Below, one piece after another: positions 18,239 to 27,623 of a stretch of 64,000 nucleotides of DNA; position 1 is the stretch's first letter; every line of letters begins with the position of its first letter. Location of the stretch: positions 62,001 through 126,000 of the forward strand of contig NZ_JACHDN010000001.1 of NCBI RefSeq assembly GCF_014201095.1. The letters run 5' to 3'. The position numbers were made by a program, and so were the translations under genes. Source of the stretch: Cellulomonas hominis (GTDB lineage Bacteria > Actinomycetota > Actinomycetes > Actinomycetales > Cellulomonadaceae). The notes under the pieces were generated by a model. That model was not told where the DNA came from and did not search any database. It saw only the letters and a program-made list of their open reading frames with translations.

Positions 18239-20404
18239 ATGCTCTCGTTCACCTCCACCGGCACCGAGCTGCGCCGGTTCCGCCGCGGGCTGCTGCCCCG
18301 CCTCGCCGTCGGCGCGATGGTCCTCGTGCCGCTGCTGTACGGCGCGCTCTACCTGTGGGCCTTCTGGGACCCGACCGGCAACATGGACCGCCTGCCCGTC
18401 GCCCTGGTCAACGCCGACACCGGCGCCACGCTGGACGACGAGCCGCTGGCCGCGGGCACCGAGGTCACCGACCAGCTCGTCGACTCCGGGGACCTCGACT
18501 GGCGCCTCACCGACGCGCAGGACGCCGCGGACGGCGTCGCGGACGGCACCTACTACTTCGCCGTCACGATCCCCGCCGACTTCTCCGCCGACATCGCCTC
18601 GGCCGGCGGCGACGACCCGACCGCGGCGCAGCTCCAGGTCACGTACAACGACGCGAACTCCTTCCTCGCCTCCACCCTCGGCCGCACCGCCATGGCGCAG
18701 GTGCAGTCCGCCGTGTCCGCCACCATCGGCGAGCAGGCCGTCGACACGATGCTGGTCGGCCTCGGCTCCGCCCGCGACGGCTTCGCCACGGCCGCCGACG
18801 GCGCGCTCACCCTCCGCGCCGCGAGCGGCGACCTGTCCACCGGCGCGCACCAGGTCGCCGACGGGGCGGTCAGCGCCGCGGACGGCGCCGCCCGGCTGGC
18901 CGACGGCTCGGGCACGCTCGCCACGGGCACGGACACCCTGGCGTCGGGCGCGGGGCAGCTCGCCTCGGGCGCCGCGACGCTGTCCTCCGGCGCGGGCCAG
19001 GCGGCCCAGGGCGCCGCGACGCTCGCCGCCGGCGCGGGGCAGCTCGCCTCGGGCGCGTCGACCGCCGCGCAGTCGTCCACGACGCTGGCCGGGGGCGCGC
19101 ACGCGGTCCGGCAGGGCGTCGACACGCTCGCCGCGTCGACCACCGCGATGTCCGCGGCGGCGCAGACGCTCACGGGGTCGCTCGGCACCCTCGGCGCCAC
19201 GCTCACCCAGGTCGCGCAGCAGAACGCCGCGGCAGGCGACCTCGCCACCGCCGGGCAGATCCAGGCCGCGCTCACCACCCTGCAGACGACCGTCGACGGC
19301 CTCGGGCTCCCCGACGCGGACGAGCAGGCCGCGGCCGCCCAGCAGCTCACGAAGCTCGTCCAGGGCGCCCACGACCTCGACGCCGGCGCCGGCGCCCTGA
19401 GCACCGGCCTCGGCACCCTCGCCACGAAGTCGGGCGAGCTCGCGGCCGGCGCGTCGCAGCTGTCCGCCGGCACCTCCCAGGTCGCGTCCGGCGCCCAGCA
19501 GCTCGCCGGCGCGACGAGCACCCTGTCCGCCGGCGCCACACGCCTCCAGACCGGTTCGCACGACCTCGCGGACGGCGCGGCCGAGCTCGCGACCGGCACC
19601 GGCACCCTCGCGGACGGCGCGGGGCAGGTGGCCGACGGCACCGACCAGGTGGGCGACGGCGCGCAGCAGATCGCGGACGGCCTGTCCGACGGCGCGGCCC
19701 AGATCCCCGACGACTCCGACGCCACCCGCACCGCCCGGGCGGACGTGATCTCCTCCCCGGTGTCGCTGTCCTCCGACGACCTCGCGCAGGCGGAGGGCTT
19801 CGGCGAGGGCTTCGCGCCGTTCTTCATCCCGCTGGCGCTGTTCGTCGGCGCGCTCATCACCTGGCTGCTGCTCCGGCCGCTGCCGTCGCGCGCCCTGGCC
19901 ACCCCGGCGGCCGGCTGGCGGACCGCGTTCGCGGGGTACCTGCCGGCGCTGGCCATCGGCGTCGCCCAGGTCGCGGTGATGCTCGCGGTGATCCACTGGG
20001 GCGTCGGCCTGGAGATGTCCACGGCGCTCGGCACCATCGGGTTCACGCTGCTGGTCGCGGCGACGTTCCTGGCCCTGCAGCAGATGCTCGTCGCGGTGCT
20101 CGGCCCGGCCGCCGGCAAGGTCGCGATCCTCGCGCTGCTCATGCTGCAGCTCGCGTCGTCCGGCGGCACCTACCCCGTGGAGACCACCCCGGCCTTCTTC
20201 CGGGCGATCCACCCGCTGCTCCCCATGAGCTACGCCGTCACCGGCCTGCGCCAGACGATCACCGGTGGCGTCGACGGGCGGCTGTGGCTGTCCGTGGCGG
20301 TGCTCGGCGTGGTCCTCCTGGGCTCGCTCGCCCTGACCGCGTGGCGCGCCGGGCGGCTCCGCACGTGGAGCCTGTCCCGCCTGCACCCCGCCCTGACGAT
20401 CTGA
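18239..20404 (+). CDS. YhgE/Pip domain membrane protein (ABC-2-like exporter subunit)
   Basis: A 721-residue protein. An N-terminal helix (about 20-42, LAVGAMVLVPLLYGALYLWAF) precedes the Pip/YhgE segment GNMDRLPVALVNADTGA. A long extracellular part (about 200-490) is built from heptad-like repeats of the type LASGAGQLASGA. Five to six C-terminal helices follow (from about 530). This matches the Pip/YhgE-EsaA-like family, linked to phage infection and type VII or lipid export. The N-terminal Pip part, repeats and ABC-2 type C-terminus are in one chain. It is co-transcribed with the ABC-like gene and TetR. Confidence 0.85.
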   Translation: MLSFTSTGTELRRFRRGLLPRLAVGAMVLVPLLYGALYLWAFWDPTGNMDRLPVALVNADTGATLDDEPLAAGTEVTDQLVDSGDLDWRLTDAQDAADGVADGTYYFAVTIPADFSADIASAGGDDPTAAQLQVTYNDANSFLASTLGRTAMAQVQSAVSATIGEQAVDTMLVGLGSARDGFATAADGALTLRAASGDLSTGAHQVADGAVSAADGAARLADGSGTLATGTDTLASGAGQLASGAATLSSGAGQAAQGAATLAAGAGQLASGASTAAQSSTTLAGGAHAVRQGVDTLAASTTAMSAAAQTLTGSLGTLGATLTQVAQQNAAAGDLATAGQIQAALTTLQTTVDGLGLPDADEQAAAAQQLTKLVQGAHDLDAGAGALSTGLGTLATKSGELAAGASQLSAGTSQVASGAQQLAGATSTLSAGATRLQTGSHDLADGAAELATGTGTLADGAGQVADGTDQVGDGAQQIADGLSDGAAQIPDDSDATRTARADVISSPVSLSSDDLAQAEGFGEGFAPFFIPLALFVGALITWLLLRPLPSRALATPAAGWRTAFAGYLPALAIGVAQVAVMLAVIHWGVGLEMSTALGTIGFTLLVAATFLALQQMLVAVLGPAAGKVAILALLMLQLASSGGTYPVETTPAFFRAIHPLLPMSYAVTGLRQTITGGVDGRLWLSVAVLGVVLLGSLALTAWRAGRLRTWSLSRLHPALTI

Positions 20405-20417
20405 CAGGCTGAGCACC

Positions 20418-21044
20418 ATGCGCACCACCGACGGCCCGGCCGCCCCCGATGCACCCGCACCGCGGACGGCCGGGCCGCGGCGCACCGACGACGCGCGCGG
20501 CGGGGGCACCCGCGAGGCGATCACCGCCGCGACCGTCGCGCTCATCGCGGACCGCGGGTTCTCCGCCACGTCCGTCGACGACATCGCCGAGCGCGCCGGC
20601 GTCGCCAAGGGCAGCGTCTACTACAACTTCGGGTCCAAGTCCGCGCTGTTCGAGACCGTGCTCGGCGAGGGCCAGCGCCGGCTGACGGCCGCGCTGCGGG
20701 GCGCTGTCGAGGGCCGGTCCGGGCGCGAGGCCGTCGGGGCGCTGGTGCACGAGCTGCTCGAGCAGATCCACGCGCACCCCGACTTCGCCAAGGTGCTGGT
20801 CGCGGAGGTGTTCCGCACCGGACGCGACTGGCAGGACTCGATCCGCCAGGTGCGCGACGAGTCGTTCGCGGTGTTCGCGGAGGTCGTCGCCGAGTCCTGG
20901 CCCGGGCGCGACCCGTCGCTCACCGCGGCGGCCATGTTCGGCGCCACCCTCGTCGCGGGCCTGGAGTGGCTGGCGTTCCAGCCGGAGCGCACCGTGGCCG
21001 AGGTCCGGCGCGCCGTGCTCGCCACCCTGGTCGAGCCGCTCTGA
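20418..21044 (+). CDS. TetR family transcriptional regulator
   Basis: A 208-residue repressor. The N-terminal helix-turn-helix reads REAITAATVALIADRGF then TSVDDIAERAGVAKGSVYYNFGSK, and the remainder is a helical ligand domain. The start ATG is 14 bp after the YhgE stop, so it is the third gene of the operon and probably an autorepressor binding the palindrome at 17426-17447. Ligand unknown. Confidence 0.92.
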   Translation: MRTTDGPAAPDAPAPRTAGPRRTDDARGGGTREAITAATVALIADRGFSATSVDDIAERAGVAKGSVYYNFGSKSALFETVLGEGQRRLTAALRGAVEGRSGREAVGALVHELLEQIHAHPDFAKVLVAEVFRTGRDWQDSIRQVRDESFAVFAEVVAESWPGRDPSLTAAAMFGATLVAGLEWLAFQPERTVAEVRRAVLATLVEPL

Positions 21045-21065
21045 ACCACCGTCCCCCGGACAGCG

Positions 21066-21102
21066 GAGGACCCCCCGGGCCGATCCGGCCCGGGGGGTCC
21101 TC
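21066..21102. terminator. Bidirectional terminator between the TetR gene and bldC
   Basis: A perfect 16-bp stem GAGGACCCCCCGGGCC / GGCCCGGGGGGTCCTC with a 5-nt loop lies between two convergent genes and can end transcription from both sides. Confidence 0.9.
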
Positions 21103-21110
21103 GCGTGGTC

Positions 21111-21335
21111 TCAGTAGCGCGCGACCTGCTGCGGCACCGCGCCGAGCAGCTCCATGACCTCGGACTCGAGGAAGCGGCGGTGGCCGCCGAGGGTGCGCAC
21201 GGCCGACAGCTTGCCGGCCTGGGCCCAGCGGGTGACGGTCTTCGGGTCCACGCGGAACATGACCGCGACCTCACCCGGGGTGAGGAGGGAGGACGTCGCC
21301 TGCGTCGGGAGCTGGGCCTCGAGGGGGTACGTCAT
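21111..21335 (-). CDS. bldC: BldC-like MerR-type DNA-binding protein
   Basis: A 74-residue protein consisting of a single winged helix-turn-helix. SSLLTPGEVAVMFRVDPKTVTRWAQAGKLSAVRTLGGHRRFLESEVMELL is nearly the Streptomyces BldC core, ending in VPQQ. BldC binds direct repeats cooperatively and controls developmental timing. ATG 21335 has AGGAGT 8 nt upstream; longer upstream starts are not family-like. The 204 bp upstream to kdpE carries its promoter but no gene. In a non-sporulating relative its targets would differ; this is inference. Confidence 0.93.
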   Translation of the reverse strand: MTYPLEAQLPTQATSSLLTPGEVAVMFRVDPKTVTRWAQAGKLSAVRTLGGHRRFLESEVMELLGAVPQQVARY

Positions 21336-21539
21336 GGTGGTGACTCCTAGTCGGTTCGGTAGCCCGGCTGGCCCAGAGGGCCCCGTGGCTTTGCGTCCCT
21401 GCCTTGCGGCAGGTTTGCCGTTGTCGCTCAACGCGGAGAACTATACAGAAATCGGACAGATCGGCAAGTACCGCCCGAGAGCGGACAGCCGCGCTGGTCA
21501 CGGATGTGGGCGCTCACATCGCCGGGGCACGGGAGCGCG

Positions 21540-22235
21540 TCAGGCCGCCCCGCCCGACGGGTCGAACCGGTAGCCCATCCCCGGCTCCGTGAGCAGGTAC
21601 CGAGGTGCCGCCGGGTCCGGTTCCAGCTTCTTGCGCAGCTGCGACAGGTACAGCCGGAGGTAGCCCGTGTCCGTGACGTGCTCGGAGCCCCAGATGTCCT
21701 GCAGCAGCGTCTGCCGGGTCACGAGACGGCCGGCGTTCCGGACGAGGATCTCGAGGATCCGCCACTCCGTCGGCGTCAGCCGGACCGGCTCGGGCGGGCT
21801 GCCGTCGCGCGTGACGGTCGTGGCCGTGAGGTCGACGGTCACGTCCCCGATCCGGACCAGCGGCTCGGCGTCCTGCCCGGGTACCCGCCGGGTGAGCGCC
21901 CGGATCCGGGCCAGGAGCTCGTCCACCCCGAACGGCTTGGTCACGTAGTCGTCGGCGCCGGCGTCCAGCGCCTCCACCTTGTCCGCCGAGCCGGTGCGCC
22001 CGGACAGCACGAGGATCGGCGCGCTCGTCCAGCCGCGCAGCCCGTGGATCACCTCGACCCCGTCGAGCCGCGGCATCCCGAGGTCGATCAGGTACAGGTC
22101 GGGCTTGTGCTCGATCGCCTGGTTCAGCGCCGCGGTGCCGTCCGTCGCCGTGAGGATCTCGTACCCGCGGGCCCGCAGCGTGATGCGCAGGGCGCGCAGG
22201 ATCTGCGGGTCGTCGTCGGCGATGAGGATCTTCAC
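21540..22235 (-). CDS. kdpE: Response regulator KdpE (OmpR family)
   Basis: 231 residues. The receiver domain contains ADDD (6-9), Asp51 in YLIDLGMP and Lys in VTKPFGVDELLAR. The winged-helix output domain has LTPTEWRILEILVRNAGRLVTRQTLLQDIWG and ends with YLLTEPGMGYRF, typical of KdpE. GTG 22235 overlaps the kdpD stop (GTGA). It should activate kdpFABC in low K+, but that operon is not in this window. Confidence 0.92.
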   Translation of the reverse strand: MKILIADDDPQILRALRITLRARGYEILTATDGTAALNQAIEHKPDLYLIDLGMPRLDGVEVIHGLRGWTSAPILVLSGRTGSADKVEALDAGADDYVTKPFGVDELLARIRALTRRVPGQDAEPLVRIGDVTVDLTATTVTRDGSPPEPVRLTPTEWRILEILVRNAGRLVTRQTLLQDIWGSEHVTDTGYLRLYLSQLRKKLEPDPAAPRYLLTEPGMGYRFDPSGGAA

Positions 22236-24757
22236 GCCTCCTCCTCCCCCGCGCCACCGTCGGCCTGGCGCAGCGCGATCACCATGGTCAGGCCGCCGCC
22301 GGGGGTGTCCTCCGGCGTGAGCGTGCCGCCCATGCCCTCGGTGAACCCGCGGGACAGCGCGAGACCCAGCCCGAGCCCCGTCGCGTTGTCGGTGTCGCCG
22401 AGGCGCTGGAACGGCAGGAACAGGTCCGCCCGCCGGTCGGCCGGCACCCCGCGCCCGTGGTCCACCACCCGGATCTCCACCCGGTCCGCGAACGCGCTGG
22501 TCTGCACCCGCGCCGGCACCCCCGGCGGGCTCACGTGCACCGCGTTGGCCAGCACGTTGACGATCACGCGGCGCAGCAGCGCGGGGTCCGCCGTCACGGG
22601 CGGCAGCGCGGGGTCGAGCTCCAGGTGCACGTCGTGGGGGCCGAGCCGGAGCTCGTCGAGCGCCGGCAGGATCACGTCGTCCACGTCCGTCGGGCGGCAG
22701 GAGACGCCGAGCACGCCGGCCTGCAGCCGGCTCACGTCGAGCAGGTCCGTCACCAGGCCGGTGAGCGTCGCGAGGCTCTCCTCCGCCGTGGCGAGCAGCT
22801 CCTCCCGGTCGGCCGGCGACCAGTCGACGTCTGCGGACCGCAGGCTGCCCACCGCCGTCGTCGCAGCCGTCAGCGGGCGGCGCAGGTCGTGGCTCACCGC
22901 GGACAGCAGGGCGCTGCGCACCTGGTCGGTCTCCCGCAGCGGGCCGATGGCGTCCGCGGTGCGGCTGAGCCGCTGGTGCTCCAGCGCCGCCGCCACCTGC
23001 GTGACCACCACGCCGAGCAGCCGCCCGCCCGCGCCGTCGACGTCCGCCGTGTCCGCGCCCGGGGCGTCCGGCGCCCCGTCGTCCAGGGCGAGCACCGTGT
23101 GCTCGTCGACGTCCACCGTCGGCGCGCCCGCCCGGACGGTGCCCGACTCCGCCAGCACCTCGTCGCCCGCGCGCAGCCGCACGCCCGCCAGCCCGAACGC
23201 CTCCCGCGCCCGGTCCAGCAGCGCGGTCACGGCGTCCTGCCCGCTCAGCACCCCGCCCGCCACGGTCGCCAGCAGCTCGGACTCCGCCCGGGCGCGCTGC
23301 GCCGCGCGGCTGCGCCGGGCCGCCAGGTCGACCACCGCGCTCACCAGGAGCGCGTTCACCACGTACAGCCCGAGCGCCAGCACGTGCCGCGTCTCGGCGA
23401 TCGTCACCGTCTGCACCGGTTCGATGAAGAAGTAGTCCAGGCTCACGCCCGACAGCACCGCCGTCAGCAGCGACGGCCAGAACCCCCCGACCAGCGCGAC
23501 CACCACGACGAGGATCTGGTACGTCAGCACGTCGCCGACCAGCGACGTCTCCGTCCGCGTGGCCTCCAGCACCCAGGTGAGCAGCGGGCCGAGGACCAGG
23601 CACAGGCCGAAGCCGAGCGCCCGCCGCCGCGCCGTCAGCGCGCCGCCGACCAGCCGGGGCAGCGCCAGCCGCCCGCCCGCCGCCGCGTGGTTCACGATGT
23701 GCACGTCGATCGGCCCCGCCAGCCGGATGACGGTCGCCCCGATGCCCGGACCCGACAGCGCCGCCGCCAGCCGGCCCCGCCGGCTGATGCCGATGACCAC
23801 CTGCGTCGCGTCCACCGACCGCGCGAACTCCACGAGCGTCCGCGGCACGTCCTCGCCGACCACCTGGTGGTACGTCCCGCCGAGCTGCTCGGTGAGGGCC
23901 ACCTGCCCGGCCAGCGCCTCCGGGTCCGCGTCCCGCAGCCCCGTCTGCGCGCTGACGTGCACCGCGAGCAGCTCACCGCCCGCCGACCGCGCCGCGATCC
24001 GCGCACCCCGGCGCAGCAGCGTCTCCCCCTCCGGCCCGCCGGTCAGCGCGACCACCACGCGCTCGCGCGCCTCCCACGGCACGTCGATCGCGTGCTCCGC
24101 GCGGTAGCTGCGCAGCGCCGAGTCCACCTCGTCCGCCAGCCACAGCAGCGCGAGCTCGCGCAGCGCCGTGAGGTTGCCCAGGCGGAAGTAGTTCGACAGC
24201 GCCGCGTCGACCCGCTCCGCCGGGTACACGTGGCCCTCCGCCAGCCGGTCCCGCAGCGACTGCGGCGCCAGGTCCACCAGCTCGATCTGGTCCGCCGCGC
24301 GCAGCACCCGGTCCGGCACCGTCTCCCGCTGGGGGACACCGGTGATCGTCCGGACCACGTCGTTCAGGGACGCGATGTGCTGGATGTTCACCGTCGTCAG
24401 GACATCGATGCCCGCGTCCAGCAGCTCCGCGACGTCCTGCCACCGCTTGTCGTGGCGGGACCCCGGGGCGTTCGTGTGCGCGTACTCGTCGACCAGCGCC
24501 ACCTGCGGCCGCCGGGCGAGCACCCCCGCCAGGTCCATCTCCGTCAGCGCGACGCCGCGGTGCTCCACGCGCACGCGCGGCACGACCTCGAAGCCCTCCA
24601 GCAGCGCCGCGGTCGCCCCGCGACCGTGGGTCTCGACCACCGCCACCACGACGTCCGTGCCGTCCGCGCGCAGGTCGCGGCCCGCCTCGAGCATCGCGTA
24701 CGTCTTCCCGACCCCGGGCGCCGCCCCGAGCAGGACGCGCAGCCGGCCCCGCGTCAT
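22232..24757 (-). CDS. kdpD: Sensor histidine kinase KdpD
   Basis: 841 residues. The N-terminal KdpD domain has Walker A GAAPGVGKTYAML (11-23) and a Walker B-like ALVDEYAHTN. A universal-stress-protein domain, four clustered membrane helices (DUF4118) and a GAF-like region follow. The kinase core has SAVSHDLRRPLTAA (phospho-His), an N-box in VIVNVLANAV and VVDHGRGVP. ATG 24757 is selected because AGGAGG lies 9 nt upstream; an ATG at 24766 would directly abut that site. The frame stays open further through a 17-bp tandem repeat that is noncoding. It senses K+ or osmotic stress. Confidence 0.93.
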   Translation of the reverse strand: MTRGRLRVLLGAAPGVGKTYAMLEAGRDLRADGTDVVVAVVETHGRGATAALLEGFEVVPRVRVEHRGVALTEMDLAGVLARRPQVALVDEYAHTNAPGSRHDKRWQDVAELLDAGIDVLTTVNIQHIASLNDVVRTITGVPQRETVPDRVLRAADQIELVDLAPQSLRDRLAEGHVYPAERVDAALSNYFRLGNLTALRELALLWLADEVDSALRSYRAEHAIDVPWEARERVVVALTGGPEGETLLRRGARIAARSAGGELLAVHVSAQTGLRDADPEALAGQVALTEQLGGTYHQVVGEDVPRTLVEFARSVDATQVVIGISRRGRLAAALSGPGIGATVIRLAGPIDVHIVNHAAAGGRLALPRLVGGALTARRRALGFGLCLVLGPLLTWVLEATRTETSLVGDVLTYQILVVVVALVGGFWPSLLTAVLSGVSLDYFFIEPVQTVTIAETRHVLALGLYVVNALLVSAVVDLAARRSRAAQRARAESELLATVAGGVLSGQDAVTALLDRAREAFGLAGVRLRAGDEVLAESGTVRAGAPTVDVDEHTVLALDDGAPDAPGADTADVDGAGGRLLGVVVTQVAAALEHQRLSRTADAIGPLRETDQVRSALLSAVSHDLRRPLTAATTAVGSLRSADVDWSPADREELLATAEESLATLTGLVTDLLDVSRLQAGVLGVSCRPTDVDDVILPALDELRLGPHDVHLELDPALPPVTADPALLRRVIVNVLANAVHVSPPGVPARVQTSAFADRVEIRVVDHGRGVPADRRADLFLPFQRLGDTDNATGLGLGLALSRGFTEGMGGTLTPEDTPGGGLTMVIALRQADGGAGEEEA

Positions 24758-24849
24758 CCGCCCCATCCTCCTGGTCGTCGCGGGCCCCTCCGGCGGGGAG
24801 CGCGGCCCGTGCCGGCTCGCCCGAAGCCCTGGGCCCTGCGGGCGATCGT

Positions 24850-24993
24850 AGACCCGCGTGGGGGCGTGACCTGCAGGGGCGGTCGACCCGCGAGGGGCGG
24901 GCGACCCCCGGGGGCGGGTGGCCTGCGGGGGCGGGCGGCCCGCGGGGGCGGGCGGCCCGCGGAGGCGGGTGGCCTGCGGAGGCGGGTCGCCCG
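24850..24993. repeat. 17-bp GC-rich tandem repeats upstream of kdpD
   Basis: Five regular 17-bp units of the form GGYGGCCYGCGGRGGCG occupy 24900-24984, with degenerate 15-19 bp units before them and a partial unit after. The period is not a multiple of 3, which argues against coding use although open frames cross it. It fills most of the 280-bp gap between kdpD and the end of the surface-protein gene. No kdpD promoter can be fixed by eye. Confidence 0.75.
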
Positions 24994-25037
24994 GTCTCCC
25001 GCGCGGCCCCGCCCCCGCAGGTGTCGCGCCCACGACC

Positions 25038-27590
25038 TCAGCCGTCGAGCCCCTCGGCCTCGTCGAGCGCCCTCCGGACGCGAGCCCGGTGCATCACGAC
25101 CACGGCCCCGGCCGCGACGAGCGCGACGGCCACGCCGCCCGCGACCCGCAGGTCCGCGCCCGTGACGGCCAGCGGCGGCGGGGCCGCCGCGACGGTGAGG
25201 GTCTCGGACTCCTCGCCGCAGGTGCCCTCGGAGAGCACCTCCCCATCGGGTCCCGTCGTCCGCTCGACGAACCCGTACGTCCCCGGGGCAGTGGTGACGT
25301 ACCGCGCGGTCCGGTACTCCCCCGCACCGCCGGTCAGCGGGACGGTCGTCGTCCAGACGGGCTCCGTGCACACGAGCTCCGCGCCGGGCGCCGCGTGGAA
25401 GAGGTCCACCCGGGCGACGCTGCCGGCGGGGAACGATCCCGTCGCCGTGACCGCGTCCCAGACCTCGGCCCCGGTCTCCGGTGCGTCCGACGAGGCCAGC
25501 GCCGTGGTCCGGACCGCGGGCGCGTCGACGACCAGGGTCGTCTCCGCGACGGCCCCGCAGTCGCCCCGGTCCAGGACGGTGCCGTCGGAACGGGTCAGCG
25601 TCTCCACCCAGTACACGGCCCCGGCCCGTCCGGGCGCGGGCGCCGTCCCGGAGTCGTAGTAGCCGGGCCCCGCGACCTGGACCGGGTCGGAGGTCCACAG
25701 GAGCGTGGACCCGTCGCACACGGGCTCGGCCGCGGGGTCCTGCGGCCCGTACGCGGCGAACACCAGGTGGTCGCCCGGTTCGGTCGTCCCCGTGACGAGC
25801 GCGACGTCGTGCATGGTCCCGCCGGCGGGCGCGGTGTCCTGCGCCCGCGTCACGGCCTCGGGCGGCACGACGACCTCGGGCGGGCCGGGCACGAAGAAGA
25901 CCTCGCGCAGGTCGTCGAACGGGCTGACGAACGGCTCGACCCGGTCGTCGCCGGCGAACGCGTAGACGAACACGAAGTAGTCACCGCCCGGGTGGGTGGC
26001 GGCGGACGGCGCGACGACCGGGTGCGCCTCGTCGTAGCCCACCTGGTAGACCCCGTCGACCGCCGCCACGGTGTCGGCCCAGTGCACGGGCGTGCCCTCC
26101 GGCACCTCGGAGCCGGTCGGCAGCGCGGGCAGCGGGCCGTACACGGTGACGGTCGCCTCGCCGAGGTCCGGCTGCCACGGGCCCAGCCCGCCGAACGACC
26201 CGTGGCCGTCCGGGTAGCCGGTGACGGTGATGCGGTCGAAGGCCCGCCCGCCGGGGACCACGTTGAACTCCCGGGTCTCCGACTCGTGCGCGAGGGAGTA
26301 CCGGTCGACGGCCGTCTCGGCGGCCTCGAAGAACGGCGCGGTGAAGTCCTCCCGGAGGTACGGCGCCGACGCCCCGGCGTCCGCCACCCGGATCGAGACG
26401 ACGGCCGTGTAGAAGCCGTCCCCCGTCGAGCGCACGGTGCCGGGCGTGGTCACCGGGCCGGGGCCGTCGGCGACGACGCGCTCGACCCCCGCCACCGGCG
26501 CGTCCGCGGGCGGGGCGTCCGCCTGGGGCTGCGGCTCGGGGAACGGGCCGTACCAGGTCACGTGCGCCGGGACGTCCACGGGGTCCCCGTCGATCGCGAT
26601 CCACTCGTCGTCCGGCGCGGCCGCGAACTCCACCACGTCCACCAGCGGCCCGCCGTCCGCCACCCGCACGTCCTGGACGGTGGTCGTCGCGCGCGGTCGG
26701 AAGTCGCCCACGACGGGGAACTCCGGGCCGGGCACCTCGACGACGCGCAGGTCGTGCTCGGGCCGGTTGCCGTAGGTGAGCTGGTCCTGGCGGTTCCCGG
26801 GCAGGTCGACGACGGTGACGGTGGTGCGCCCCGCGTCGTCGAACTCGACCTCGTACCCGACGGCGCCGGTGCCCGTGGCGGTCCACGCCAGCGTGACCGG
26901 CTGGTCCCCCGACACCCCCGCGTAGCGCCCGGTGCCGGTGGCGTCGAACACCGCCGGCCCGGTCAGCCGCACCTCGAAGGGAGCGCCCGCGACCGGCAGG
27001 CCGGCCGCGCCGACCAGGACGATCCCCTCGATCGTGCCGGTGCGGGTGCCCTGCCCGGTGACGACGCCGGCGCGAGCCGTGTACGGCCCGGCGGTCCGCG
27101 CGCCCTCGGCCAGGAACTCGTCCGCGCGGTCCTTGACCGCCTGCGGGGTCGCCGCCGCGATGAGCAGCTTGGCGACCTCCACGACGCCGCCGGCCATCGA
27201 CCCCGGTCGCTCCTGACGCTGGTGCACGGCGTAGCCGATCGCCGCCTGGGTCAGGTCGTCCGCGTCGCCCCGGTGGCGCGCCAGCGCCGCGGCGAGCGGT
27301 GCGTCGTCCACGTACTCCATGCCGAGCGGGACGTCCGCCGGACCGGACGCCGTGACGCGCGCCTGGAGGCAGTAGCCGTGCTCCTCCGCACCGGCCGGCC
27401 CCTCGAGCGGGCCCAGGTGCACGGGCCCGTAGCCCTGCGGCGTGATGGTGATGCCGTGCGCGGGCACGCGCGCCTGCGCGGTCGTCGGGCTCGGGGCGAG
27501 GACCAGGGCGGACGTCGCCCCGGCCGCGAGCGCCCCGGCGAGGACGACTGACGTCGCCCTCCGGGCATGCCAAGATGGCCGTGCTTGCAT
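25038..27590 (-). CDS. Large secreted surface protein with LPXTG-like sorting signal
   Basis: 850 residues. The signal peptide has a basic start, a hydrophobic core and an AQA cleavage region near residue 40. An N-terminal domain (about 45-200) contains MEYVDDAPLAAALARHRGDADDLTQAAIGYAVHQRQ. A long tail of repeated beta-rich modules of about 100-130 residues shares phrases such as YWVETLTRSDGTVLDRGDC and YGFVERTTGPDGEVLSEGTC. The C-terminus is LAVTGADLR, a hydrophobic helix and basic residues. This is a sortase-type anchor with Ala in place of Pro. Ligand unknown. ATG 27590 has AGGAG 7 nt upstream. An IS element begins only 33 bp before this start. Confidence 0.78.
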   Translation of the reverse strand: MQARPSWHARRATSVVLAGALAAGATSALVLAPSPTTAQARVPAHGITITPQGYGPVHLGPLEGPAGAEEHGYCLQARVTASGPADVPLGMEYVDDAPLAAALARHRGDADDLTQAAIGYAVHQRQERPGSMAGGVVEVAKLLIAAATPQAVKDRADEFLAEGARTAGPYTARAGVVTGQGTRTGTIEGIVLVGAAGLPVAGAPFEVRLTGPAVFDATGTGRYAGVSGDQPVTLAWTATGTGAVGYEVEFDDAGRTTVTVVDLPGNRQDQLTYGNRPEHDLRVVEVPGPEFPVVGDFRPRATTTVQDVRVADGGPLVDVVEFAAAPDDEWIAIDGDPVDVPAHVTWYGPFPEPQPQADAPPADAPVAGVERVVADGPGPVTTPGTVRSTGDGFYTAVVSIRVADAGASAPYLREDFTAPFFEAAETAVDRYSLAHESETREFNVVPGGRAFDRITVTGYPDGHGSFGGLGPWQPDLGEATVTVYGPLPALPTGSEVPEGTPVHWADTVAAVDGVYQVGYDEAHPVVAPSAATHPGGDYFVFVYAFAGDDRVEPFVSPFDDLREVFFVPGPPEVVVPPEAVTRAQDTAPAGGTMHDVALVTGTTEPGDHLVFAAYGPQDPAAEPVCDGSTLLWTSDPVQVAGPGYYDSGTAPAPGRAGAVYWVETLTRSDGTVLDRGDCGAVAETTLVVDAPAVRTTALASSDAPETGAEVWDAVTATGSFPAGSVARVDLFHAAPGAELVCTEPVWTTTVPLTGGAGEYRTARYVTTAPGTYGFVERTTGPDGEVLSEGTCGEESETLTVAAAPPPLAVTGADLRVAGGVAVALVAAGAVVVMHRARVRRALDEAEGLDG

Positions 27591-27623
27591 GTCAGGTCTC
27601 CTGAGGAACTGTCGAGCGGGCGC

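Noticed and set aside
18839..19700. Repeated GC-rich units looked like a DNA tandem repeat or CRISPR
   Set aside because: The periodicity is 21 nt and in frame, encoding heptads of the YhgE-type protein. There are no CRISPR spacers or Cas genes in the window.
17477..20608. 1043-codon minus-strand ORF opposite the YhgE operon
   Set aside because: It mirrors the heptad repeats of the YhgE gene and has no start or domain support.
24758..25033. N-terminal extension of kdpD through the tandem repeats
   Set aside because: The repeat period is 17 bp, the added residues are Pro/Arg-rich with no KdpD similarity, and a good ribosome site supports ATG 24757.
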